Assembly: GCA_010015655.1 (NCBI GenBank) | Contig: ML976774.1 | Location: 146,309 to 156,554 of the forward strand | Direction of reading: 5' to 3' | Source: Bimuria novae-zelandiae CBS 107.79 | Taxonomy: Eukaryota; Ascomycota; Dothideomycetes; Pleosporales; Didymosphaeriaceae | Length of the DNA stretch: 10,246 nucleotides | In this document: piece by piece, positions 1-7,913 of the stretch | How the letters are laid out: every line of letters starts with the position of its first letter | Numbering within the stretch: position 1 is the first letter of the stretch | Translations under genes and position numbers: made by a program | Notes under the pieces: model-generated | What the model saw: only the letters and a program-made list of their open reading frames with translations | Told to the model about the DNA's origin: nothing | Database searches by the model: none

Positions 1-53
1 CTCTGCTAGGAGATACGCCAACATCGATCCTTTGAGTGACCTGCGCCGATACA
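1..53. other. Unassigned sequence left of the copy A breakpoint
   Basis: These bases are not visibly RIP-mutated and retain several CpA dinucleotides. Aligned to copy B (9716-9757), homology is good from about base 54 rightwards. To the left only the first ten bases (ctctgctagg against ctctgctaag) look alike. One minus-strand frame reads Q-R-I-D-V-G-V, reminiscent of the QPLDV segment of pogo-like transposases, so this could be a divergent or rearranged transposase end. It could equally be unrelated DNA joined at a breakpoint. The stretch is too short to decide. Confidence 0.3.
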
Positions 54-197
54 TAAAGCGTATACGTTAAATAAGGGGGAAGTATAGCTAGGAGGATCTT
101 ATTCCTATTATAGTAATTAATAAAATCTATAGTAACGTAAGATCTATAGCTATTAAGGATAAGTAGCTAGTAAAATTATTAAGCTTTTACCTTTATA
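54..197 (-). pseudogene. Copy A transposase, DDE segment downstream of the small insertion
   Basis: The minus-strand translation reads LILNSYRSYVTIDFINYYN (about 157-100), matching LIIDGHGSYVTIDFINYYN of copy B. The second catalytic Asp of the DDE_1 domain has become Asn (codon at 154-152), and the following Gly-His-Gly is changed to Ser-Tyr-Arg. All of these are G-to-A or C-to-T changes typical of RIP. The segment continues to TYTL (about 70-54) and then loses homology before the third catalytic Asp. It lies directly left of the 223-bp insertion and is in frame with the part beyond it. It cannot encode an active enzyme. Confidence 0.82.
193..197. repeat. TTATA target-site duplication, left copy
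   Basis: A perfect 5-bp direct repeat (ttata) is present at 193-197 and 421-425, exactly bordering the 223-bp element. Copy B has no insertion at the homologous place (about 9886-9900), which serves as the paralogous empty site. Confidence 0.8.
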
Positions 198-420
198 TGT
201 AATGAGGTAAGCGCCCCGCTTACTAAGCCAATACTATGTGACTTCCTCACCTGCACCAAAAGGTACGCACGAGAATACTTAAGCCAAGTATTACTCGTAT
301 AGTATAATATATATAGGATATGCTAGGGTCAGCCACTAGCGCTAGTGTTTGATCCTAGCCTAGCCGGAACCTCTATAAGCGAGAGAAGGCCACGTGTTCG
401 ACCGTGCCTACCTCGTTACA
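198..420. mobile_element. Probable solo LTR (223 bp, TG...CA) inside copy A
   Basis: The element begins TGTAATGAGGTAAGC and ends GCCTACCTCGTTACA, so its 15-base ends are inverted repeats with two mismatches, and both mismatches are C/T type. It is flanked by a perfect 5-bp duplication (TTATA) and absent at the matching place in copy B. TG...CA ends with a 5-bp duplication are typical of LTR retrotransposons, so a solo LTR is the best reading. A non-autonomous element with short terminal inverted repeats is the alternative. Inside there is a perfect 14-bp palindrome (334-347) and an inverted repeat around 273-298 (gagaatactt / aagtattactc). No coding sequence is visible. The sequence is unrelated to the 173-bp LTRs of the large element, so it comes from another family. 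Orientation cannot be set. Confidence 0.72.
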
Positions 421-901
421 TTATATAGCGATTAAACACCTGCTTAAGCCAGGTAAGACTAATATTATTATTTATCTAGCCTAATAATAATAAAGTAATG
501 TGTACGCCATGCTTTCCTGCCTTAATATCCTTAACCTAGCTTAATTATATAGCCTTGTTAGTTGCCTAATAGATAAGACTTAGTAGTAAGGCTGCTCTAT
601 CCGCGCATACACATGCTAGAATAGTAATCTATTTACGAGACCTATTTTAGAGAGATGCTCTAACCTTCTTCTTCTCCCACATTTGTCTACTAAACACCCG
701 TTTTAATCTACTAATAATACTAATTAAGCAGCCCTTTTCATCCATATTATACGTATAATAAGACTTAATGTTATATTCCTTAATTTTATCACGTAGGAAG
801 TTAAAATATAAGCTATATTTATTACCTAAGTTAGCATTGTGGCGATTACTATCTATACTAGCTACCTATTAAGAGATTAGGTAAATACTATATTAGTTAA
901 T
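421..901 (-). pseudogene. Copy A transposase, middle segment (DDE_1 N-terminal half)
   Basis: Continuing from the N-terminal fragment across the retrotransposon, the minus strand reads a region with Asp-Ser-Asn-Arg-His-Asn-Ala (about 845-820), typical of pogo-like transposases ahead of the catalytic domain. It then reaches YNMDEKG (about 752-732), where the first catalytic Asp (codon 742-740) is preserved. Downstream it parallels copy B 10200-9890, including the WEKKEV segment (near 680-660) and the CLSRCL-like stretch at 445-430, base for base but with many more C-to-T and G-to-A changes. Several in-frame TAA/TAG codons are present. The right edge is the TTAAT duplication of the gypsy insertion and the left edge is the small LTR-like element. 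Confidence 0.85.
897..901. repeat. TTAAT target-site duplication, left copy
   Basis: The 5-bp ttaat lies directly outside the left LTR and is repeated perfectly at 8087-8091, directly outside the right LTR. Removing the element and one copy restores the transposase frame of copy A (ACT TAC TTT ATT AAC), which confirms the insertion boundaries. Confidence 0.92.
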
Positions 902-1074
902 TGTAAAAAGCGCCCTGACTACGGGCGACTCAGTCTATCCACAGTACTAAGGCGATCCCTTAGAGAGGGAAGAGAAGGGCTGCGGCGAGGGAAGTAGATA
1001 GGCGGAAGGCCCAGATAGCGCCGGTCTAGAGCGGACTAGGGCCGTCGAGGGCCCTCGACCTACGACTCGTGACA
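902..1074 (-). repeat. 3' LTR (173 bp) of the gypsy element
   Basis: In coding orientation the LTR starts TGTCACGAG and ends TTTTTACA, with canonical TG...CA ends. It matches the other LTR with a constant offset of 7012 and five mismatches. The other four informative differences favour this copy as less mutated, while position 1013 is A here and G in the other LTR. It holds a perfect 16-bp palindrome at 1044-1059. It is GC-rich compared with the internal region. Confidence 0.96.
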
Positions 1075-1078
1075 AAGG

Positions 1079-1089
1079 CTCTTTTCTTT
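1079..1089 (-). other. Polypurine tract next to the 3' LTR
   Basis: On the minus strand this reads AAAGAAAAGAG, followed by CCTTT and then the LTR. An A/G run just upstream of the 3' LTR is the usual primer site for plus-strand DNA synthesis in LTR retrotransposons. The position supports minus-strand coding for the element. The exact RNase H cleavage point cannot be read; five bases separate the tract from the LTR. Confidence 0.7.
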
Positions 1090-1381
1090 AAGGGTCTTGA
1101 CCGCGAGAATAAGTACGTAATAACTAGCCTAATTAGGCCTCGCGTATTACGTAAGCTAATAACGTAAGCTAAATCTTAAGCTTATACTAAGGCCTAAAAC
1201 CCTTATTCTTACTCTCTACTTGGCGGCTTACCTCATCCCGGAGGCTCCCTAACCCGTAAGTACGACCTAGCTAATCTATGGCAGTCTAGGGTGCCTAACC
1301 CCAGATGCCCCCCATTTCAGTACCTAGCCGCTCTAAATTTGGGGGTCGTGAAGGTAGACTAACCTAGTGTAGGCCTGCCAA
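1090..1381. other. Internal noncoding stretch with nested inverted repeats
   Basis: No pol similarity is visible here. There is a 9-bp inverted repeat TACGTAATA / TATTACGTA (1114-1122 and 1145-1153) whose centre is almost the same as that of a 12-bp palindrome, GCCTAATTAGGC (1127-1138). A direct repeat ACGTAAGCTAA follows (1149-1159 and 1162-1172). On the plus strand, ATG codons at 1278 and 1305 share a frame (one stop shortly after 1305 at the ACC TAG) and could be the start of the antisense ORF, but they are not in the frame of its best-supported exon. The stretch could hold the promoter and leader of the plus-strand gene. Confidence 0.4.
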
Positions 1382-1744
1382 GTCGTCCCCGTACTTATTA
1401 CTTCTCCACCGCCCTCTTCAGCAACCTTCGGACTTTGTCTAGACATACCCACGCTATTTGGCACTATAAGTACTGCGAACGCTATTCTTAAGGCCCTAGT
1501 TAATAAGGCGCGTGCGAGCGCGATTAGTACTATTAACCCGTGCTATACCTGCCTTCCTATTATCCTAGATAGCCTTAAGTAGTTTAATTACAAGAAGATA
1601 AAGCTCTGCTAGTTTTAGGTTAAGGAGATACGTCGTGTCTAGTCTAAGGCAGTGTATGTTAATCTCGGCCTAATAGATTTAGAGGACTACGATTTAATCT
1701 ACCGCTACAATGCCTGCTACGGCGGTGGTAGGGATTATTAGTAG

Positions 1745-1797
1745 GTAAGTCAGCGCTTCGAGAGTCATGTAAGGGTTTCAAGGCTAATTAGTAGCAG
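1745..1797 (+). other. Putative 53-nt spliceosomal intron in the antisense ORF
   Basis: The donor is GTAAGT, there is a branch-like GCTAAT (1782-1787, one C-to-T from the fungal CTAAC consensus) and the acceptor is CAG ending at 1797. It joins frame 2 upstream to frame 1 downstream in phase 0, so coding resumes at the long open run from 1798. Size and signals fit short introns of filamentous fungi. The orientation is opposite to the retrotransposon transcript. Confidence 0.6.
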
Positions 1798-2227
1798 ATA
1801 CCTAAAGACAACTTAAAGAACGTATTAAGTGCCCTAATTACCCTTATGCCACGCTTAAGCCAAATTAATACGTACATATATAATAAGATTAACCTCTCTA
1901 GATTAGATAAGGCATTAGTAAAGGCCACCGCGCAGGTACTAGAGACGGAATAGAGTAATATTATTATATAAGTGTTATCTAGTGTAGTTAAGGGTTATCT
2001 GGACTAAGTCGCATAGGGCCACCGGATCCAAATTCTACGGAAACCCGTTAACCCCCTACTACTTGGGTTATAACACCTGGCCTCCTAAGGAGATTATTCC
2101 GGTGGTGGGCCTCTCCGTTAAGGAGAAGCGGAAGAGGAAAGCTTCTGCCATAGAGGGGGATAGTCTAACCTCCCTAGTTACTACTAGTACTCTTACCCCT
2201 AGGCGTAAGAAGGTTGCTCCTAAGTTA

Positions 2228-2277
2228 GTAAAGGTCCTTAACCTTAATCCTGGGTCATTAATGCTAATTTAGGGTAG
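2228..2277 (+). other. Possible second intron (50 nt) in the antisense ORF
   Basis: A GTAAAG donor, GCTAAT branch-like motif (2263-2268) and TAG acceptor ending at 2277 would join frame 2 in phase 0 to the final frame 1 segment starting TTA GCG TTT AAG. The donor is weaker than that of the first intron, and a simple frameshift would also explain the change of frame. Confidence 0.35.
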
Positions 2278-2361
2278 TTAGCGTTTAAGGCTAGTATCTT
2301 AGCCACGCTGGACTTCCTCGCGGAGGAAGTAAAGAAGAAGATTAAGAGTAAGGGTAGTTAA

Positions 2362-2666
2362 AAGACTTTTTAGCAAGCCTATAAGTCTAAGCGCCTAACT
2401 AATTAAGAGGGTTATCTAGTATAATCTAGGGATTCCTGCCCCTATTAACAGTGTCTAGATTTTATTTACGTTCTATACCCTTAGGCGGTTTTGGTTAGGT
2501 TTCGGTTAGCTATAATCGCGTTAGGTACAGTCTAAATAGGCTTATAAGCCTCTATTAGGCCCCGAGAGGCGTGAATAGGCCTAGATAGCTCGTTTTAGTC
2601 TTTAGTCTATTTAAGAATCCTCTACCCTGTTTATTCTAGTATTTCGCAGCCTATAAAGTGTACTCT
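2362..2666. other. Gap between antisense ORF and pol end, nothing recognised
   Basis: All frames are broken by stops, with no family motif on either strand. In coding orientation this would be the region just after pol. From the plus-strand gene it would be the 3' untranslated region. Frames on the minus strand near 2640-2530 show short open runs but no recognisable domain. Confidence 0.4.
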
Positions 2667-5600
2667 CTAGGGTAATCTATTACTAATTACTATCGAGTGC
2701 TGTCTTCCTCCTTCTCTAGGGGGGCAACCCCGCCTCTTAGGCTCCTATCTAGGGCGACCTTTAGTCTCCTTATCTAAGCCCTTTAGGAACTACTTTATCG
2801 CCCCTTTAGAGATCTCCTCTATAGACAACTACTAGTTCTTATTGCTATCGTATCCTTTTTACTTAACTTCATATAGCCATTCTCCGTCCTGGAGTACCCT
2901 AGATTTAATTCCTTTAATTAGGTATATATCCTCCCTTGCTTATAGTATAATAACCTTAGGCGGGCTTTGCTCCCGTTATAGTAGTCCTTTTAGGGCTGCC
3001 TGGTTTAGGAGAGATACATAGAACACTAGGTAAATATTAAAGTCCTTTAGTAGCTCTAGCTCATATACCTATTAACTAATCTACTATTTTACCCTATAAG
3101 GACCCTAGGACTTATAGTTAAGTTTCTTCTTAGGCCTAGTTAACCGTATATTGCGGGCGTTGAGGTATACCATGTCCCCTACTATAAAGGTTTAAGCCTT
3201 ATACTTCCTATTATACCACGTCGCCTAGTACGCCTGTGCCCTAAGGATCGCTTAAGTTATCCAGGCCCTAGTCTAGGCTAGAACTACCACTCTGGCCCTT
3301 ACTATAAGTACCAACCCGCGCAGCTGTACTTCTCGGGGCAGGCCTACTATTAGTAGATTTAGGCCGTACACTATAACAAATAGCGACACTCCTATAAAGC
3401 TATAAATACTATTATTACACGAATATTCTGCTTTAGATAGAAGGTCCGCCTAATTAGATTATTCGTAGTTGTAGAATACTCGAAGGTACTATTTAAGCGT
3501 TTAGTTCTATTGTTCTGTCTGTCCGTCTGTCTGCGGGTAGAAGGCAATAGAGAGGAGTTACTTAGTTCTTAAATATTAAGTAAAGGTGCTCTAATAAGCT
3601 AATATAAATAGGCTACCTCTGTCCGTAACTATTAACTTCGAAGGGCTGTGTAGGCGCAGAACCTCTTTCTTAAAGACCTTAACTAGCTCTATTACCTTTA
3701 GGTCCTTTCGCGTGGGGATGTAGTGTACCATCTTAAAAAACTAGTTAATAATTACTAGGATACTATTATAATAATAAGCTCTAGATTTGCTCTCGAGTAG
3801 ATCTATTACTATGTCTATAGCGATGTCCTCCTAGATGCCCCTTAGGACTAGCAGGCTGTTGAGTTAGCCGTGCGTTACGTGTTAGATAGGTTTTACCCTA
3901 GAGCACGCTTAACAGGTCTAGATATAGTTCTTTACGTATTATTAAACACTAGGCTACTAGAACTCCCGCAGCACCAGCTCTAAGGTCTTAGTAAAGCTAA
4001 AATAGCCCGTAAGGGGGTTATTATAGCATTATTAAAGGACGTATACCCTCGCCAGAGGTGGCACGTATAGCCTATTCTTATACCGTAATAGGTTGGCCGG
4101 TCTAATTATCCAGCGCTTTAGCCATTCTGGCTTTGCCATCTCTGGCCCTTGGAGGTACTAAAGGATTCGTTCTGTAGTTTCGTCCCCCTGGCTATTTCTC
4201 TTTAATAGCTCTACTATAGGGTAAGCGCTTACTAAATCGTTTACTACCGCCTCCTTAGTTACTAACGTTCCGGGTCTAGCAACCCTTGTCGCTACCACTA
4301 GTCTAGGGCTTCCTGCCTACTTTAGTGGCTATAGGCTGCCTGCCACGCCTGCTTCGTCTAAAGCGTCGCCTTTTAGCTGTAACTTATACTATAGGGCCTT
4401 AAGGAGTCTTTACTAGGAACTACCTATCCTGCCTAAGCTTGTTTCCTCCTCTAACTCGTAGTTAGGTCTCCATAACGGTCCGTTAGCAGGATTCGTCCTT
4501 CCTAGATAGTGTTTAATTTTAAAATTAAACGTTGTAAGCTATTCGGCCCACCTTGCCTACTATCTAGTTAGGACTTTTATAGACATAAACCCTTGCAGGT
4601 TGGCATAGTTAGTTAAAAGCTTAACCTTCTTGCTAACACCCTCTAGGTAGTGTCGCTAATGCTTAAAAGCTTTAATAATTGCTAGTAACTCGCTATTATG
4701 CGTGTTGTAGTTTTATTCTGCCTAGTTTATCTTGCGCGAATAAAAAGCAACTAGGTGCTATTATAGCTTTCTATGTTTATCTAGTTACGGTTGGCTTAAG
4801 ATACCCAAGATCGCGAAACCTAAAGCGTTGGTTTCTACTCTTAAGGGTCTTTTAGGGTTAAAGTGGGCTAGTAAGGGCCCTCGCATGAAGCTCTCTTTTA
4901 GCTAGTAGAAGGAGGCCTTAGCCTGCTTTAGTAGGCTTATTATAACTAATTCCTTAAGTCTCTATTGCTATCTGCCTTTAGTGGCTCCCTCTAGCCTTCT
5001 TGTTAGGGCGTGAAGGGGTGCCGCCACTTAAGAGAATCCTTTTATAAACCTTTAATAGTAGTTAGCAAAGCTAAGGAAGATCCTAACTGCTTAGACTAAG
5101 TTTAGTTTAGGCTAATCTTTTATAGAGGTAACGCGGTCCTCCTCTATCTCTACGCTATCTAGAAATACTATAAAGCCTAGGTATCCCACCTTACGTGTGT
5201 GGAATTCGCATTTAAACAGTTTGGCGTATAGCCGGCGTTTAATAAGGCGTTCTAGCACTATCTAAACGTGCTAGATATGTTTCTCCTTTATCTTAGAGTA
5301 GATAAGGATATCGTTAAGGTACACAATATAGCAGATGTCGAGAAGGTCTAATAGTGTGTTATTAATATGGCTTTAGAAGGTCGCAGGCGCGTTTGTTAAG
5401 CTAAAAGACATTACTATGTATTCGTACTATTTATACCTTATTTAGAAGGCCGTCTTCCATTCATCTCCTGCCCTAATTTGGACGCGGTAGTAGGCGTCCC
5501 TTAGGTCTAGTTTAGTGTAGATCTAGGCATCCCCTAGTTAGTTAAAGAATTCCTGTATTAAGGGAAGTAGGTATTAGTTCTTTATTATAACTGCATTTAG

Positions 5601-6480
5601 TCCCCTGTAGTCGACGCAGAGGCGGAGGCCTCTATCCTTTTTCTTTGCGAAAAGGATTAGTGCCCCAGCGCTTAATCGCGACGGTTAAATAAAGCCTTAT
5701 TTAAGGTTCTTTTAGATATAGTCGCGCAGAACTGCTAACTCTAACTCTAATAGACTATAGAGTGGTCTAAAAGGCACTTCCTTGCCTTCCTCGATATTAA
5801 TCTTTATCTTATAGGGGCTATAGTTGGCAAGAATGCTCGCGGCTTCTTTAGAGAAGGCTTCCTCCTACTGTCCCTAGTATTCTTTAGGTAGCGTCCCGGG
5901 TGGGCCTCCTAATGTGTCCTTTAGGGTGGCATATATAATAAAATAGTTATTTACTGTGTCTTTGGCCGTGCCGGCGAACTCTTTTACTAATTTAGTAGAG
6001 ATCTTAGTCCATTTGCGCTTCCTATGGGCGAAGCGGATAGTCTTATTATAGAAGTTTGCAATAGGGCTCTATTCTGCTAGCTAGGGCATTCTTAGGACTA
6101 TGTTAAATCCACTAATATTACTAACTGTGAACAGGCAACTACCGCTCTTGGTTTTACCACGACTGTTTGTGATAGTGTAGGGGAGCTTCGCCTGGCCCAG
6201 AACGCCTAAGTCTTGTCCGTTTAGCGCCACGTAGCGTTTGCCTTTTATTATTGTTACTATAACCCCTAACCGCTTTATTAGATTGCTGCTAACGAAATTC
6301 GCTTTAGCTCTATAGTCTACTAGGGCTTTAATCTATTATTAGTTGCCCTCGTGCTGTACTTTACTATCTAGCGCGATTAGTAAGCTACCGCTCCTATTTT
6401 TAGGGGCCCTTATGGCTACGACTAGTTATTGTTAACCCTTATTGTAGTTAACCTTGCCTATAGACTATTAGGCCTCTTAG
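2667..6480 (-). pseudogene. Gypsy pol: protease, RT, RNase H, integrase, chromodomain
   Basis: All motifs are in one frame. Protease: ALVDYRAKANFVSS near 6323-6282, where the catalytic Asp (6317-6315) survives but the following two residues are altered. [22 protein letters not shown] (about 5655-5590), KLDLRDAYYRV (about 5510-5475), YIVYLNDILIYS (5330-5295) with the first Asp of the YxDD box changed to Asn. RNase H: ETNALGFAI (about 4832-4805) with the first catalytic Asp changed to Asn, then VAFYSRK and NSELLAIIKAFKH. Integrase: zinc region with both His replaced by Tyr (about 4030-3995) and a kept Cys-x2-Cys (about 3912-3900), IAIDIVIDL (about 3818-3790), VTDRGSLF (about 3630-3605), FYPQTDGQTEQ (about 3545-3510), and GPF-type GDMVYLNARN (about 3180-3150). 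Chromodomain: EWLYEVK*KGYDS (about 2882-2845). Many TAG/TAA codons interrupt it. The start near 6480 and stop at 2669-2667 are approximate because RIP stops hide the real one. Confidence 0.93.
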
Positions 6481-7873
6481 TCTATAGCTTGTCTTTCCCC
6501 GCCTCAGCCTTGTACTTTGAACAGGACGCCTTATAATAGCCTGGTTCGTGGTAGTAAAAGTATTAGTTCTTGTCCTTGTCCTTTACTGCCTAAGCCTTCT
6601 TCTTGCCGTCCTTGTCGCGACGGTCACTATCGTGGCGTCTCTAGTATAGTCTTATGTTATTTAACCTAGATCGCTTTCAATCGCGCCTTTTGTTAGCTAG
6701 CTTGTTAAGGAAGTTATTATTAACATCGTGTGTGCGTTATTTCCCTAACTTATAAGGTTTTAACGCTTACTAATGTATATTTACCTTTACTTCTAAGCGA
6801 GAAAGGCTCTTCTATTTACGCGGCTACTATTTAAGGCGTTCTTAAATTTTCTTGTCTAGTGCCGTGTAGAAGTTATTAATATAGTCTTTATTATTATTAT
6901 TTAAGGCCTTCTCTAGGTCGCATTCCTCCTATTAGTCCTTAAAGTAGTTAAGGAGTTCTGTAGGGGTCTTCTTACCTTGTTTAGCTGCCTTAATCCTTTA
7001 GCGAGCGGCACTCTTTCGCTCCTAGGCTAATTCTAGGGAGTCCACTATAGTCTACTATAAAAGGTCCTAGGTGACTTTCCTATGTCGCTTCCGCTCTGGG
7101 ATCTTGGCGACTGTTTGGTTCTAGTAGTTACGTTATATATCTCCTAAGTATCTTACTACGAACCTAACCTACGCTTTATTAGTTTTAAGGGCGGGTAAGA
7201 AGTTAATATAGTCCTTACAGGCCCTCTTCTATAAGTTTAGTTTCTTACAACCCTTGCCCTTAAATTAAGGAGGTTCTAGTAGCTTTAGTAGCTGTGCGTC
7301 TAGGGTAGTAGCTACTATTTAGATCTAACGTTCTTTATCGCGACTAGTGCGGGCCTGGCCTTGTTTATCCTTTTTTCGCGGGCGTCGGATGCTTCTAAAG
7401 GCCCTAGATTAGTCTTAACTAGTATTATCTAAGCTTAAGGACGCGTCCTCTATTAAGCTATTACTTAATAGGTTATCGCTTGTGTCTTTAGCCTTGTCCG
7501 GGTTGCCGTGACCCTCCTTAGGCTCTAAGGAGTTGTTAGAGATACTAGTAGTTATTATCTTATTCTTAACTAGGGTCTTGCCTTTAGATTAGTGACGCTC
7601 TGCTATTAGGAAGGCCTCTAGTTCCTAGATGCGTTATTAGAGCTATAGCACGCCTAGGCATTTTTAAAGGGTAACTTCCTCTAATTATTAGTTATTATTA
7701 CCGCCTATAATAGCAAGGGGGTCTTCCTCTAGGTCTATAGGTGTTATTAGGTCTTCTATAGGCGTTGCAACTATTAGAGGCTCTTATTTAGAGGGTCCTA
7801 CGAGTAGTGACCTGCTTTAAGGGTCTCTTGCTATCTTTAAGGTCTAGCGGGTAACTCTTCGTATTGATTCCAT
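6421..7873 (-). pseudogene. Gypsy gag with degraded zinc knuckle
   Basis: Gag would be the nucleocapsid precursor that packages the element's RNA. The ATG at 7873-7871 begins MESIRRVTR and is the first ATG seen after the 5' LTR, 40 nt downstream. The N-terminal part is acidic (for example LITPIDLEEDPLAII near 7750-7700). The central part has a Retrotrans_gag-like stretch with VRFVVRYLGDI (about 7160-7130) and KTPTELLNYFKD (about 6975-6935). Near 6565-6515 it reads YFYYHEPGYYKASC, a CCHC zinc knuckle in which the first two Cys and the His have become Tyr. Start, centre and knuckle share one frame, so the damage is by substitutions only. Many TAA/TAG codons occur. The C-terminal end is estimated from the overlap with pol. 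Confidence 0.88.
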
Positions 7874-7900
7874 CGTATAGGTAAATTAGATATAAGGGGG

Positions 7901-7910
7901 TAAGGGATCG
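7901..7910 (-). promoter_or_regulatory. Candidate primer binding site, complementary to the LTR
   Basis: In coding orientation this is CGATCCCTTA, beginning three bases after the 5' LTR, where the minus-strand primer site belongs. It does not look like the usual tRNA 3'-end complement beginning TGG. It is a perfect 10-nt complement of the LTR segment read from 7974 to 7965 (TAAGGGATCG in the RNA). That arrangement matches the self-priming used by Tf1-type chromoviruses, where the RNA 5' end folds onto the site. Confidence 0.5.
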
Positions 7911-7913
7911 TAT

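Larger units (their letters stand above)
1382..2361 (+). pseudogene. Antisense spliced ORF between pol and the 3' LTR, unknown function
   Basis: I do not recognise this protein. The plus strand reads open in frame 2 from 1382 to 1579, including NKARASAISTINPCYTCLP (1502-1558) with a Cys-x2-Cys pair. It continues with a few TAG codons to CYGGGRDY near 1738. A 53-nt intron follows, and an open run of 51 codons starts at 1798. A one-base shift near 2015-2019 (ggg for gg would fit) moves the reading to frame 2, through TPYYLGYNTWPPKE (2051-2092) and a basic stretch KEKRKRK (about 2120-2140). The end is a Lys-rich tail EEVKKKIKSKGS, stop at 2359-2361. Stops are TAG or TAA of the RIP type. The predicted product would be about 280 residues, possibly zinc-binding and nuclear by its Cys pair and basic patches, which is inference only. 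The true start is uncertain. Confidence 0.5.

Noticed and set aside
198..420. Possible tRNA or SINE in the small insertion
   Set aside because: No cloverleaf or A/B-box arrangement was convincing; TG...CA ends and the 5-bp duplication fit an LTR better.
1278..1480. Plus-strand frame 3 from ATG 1278 or 1305 as the true start of the antisense protein
   Set aside because: It has several stops and lies in a different frame from the exon that reads into the intron; it may still be a leader exon, so it is only mentioned.
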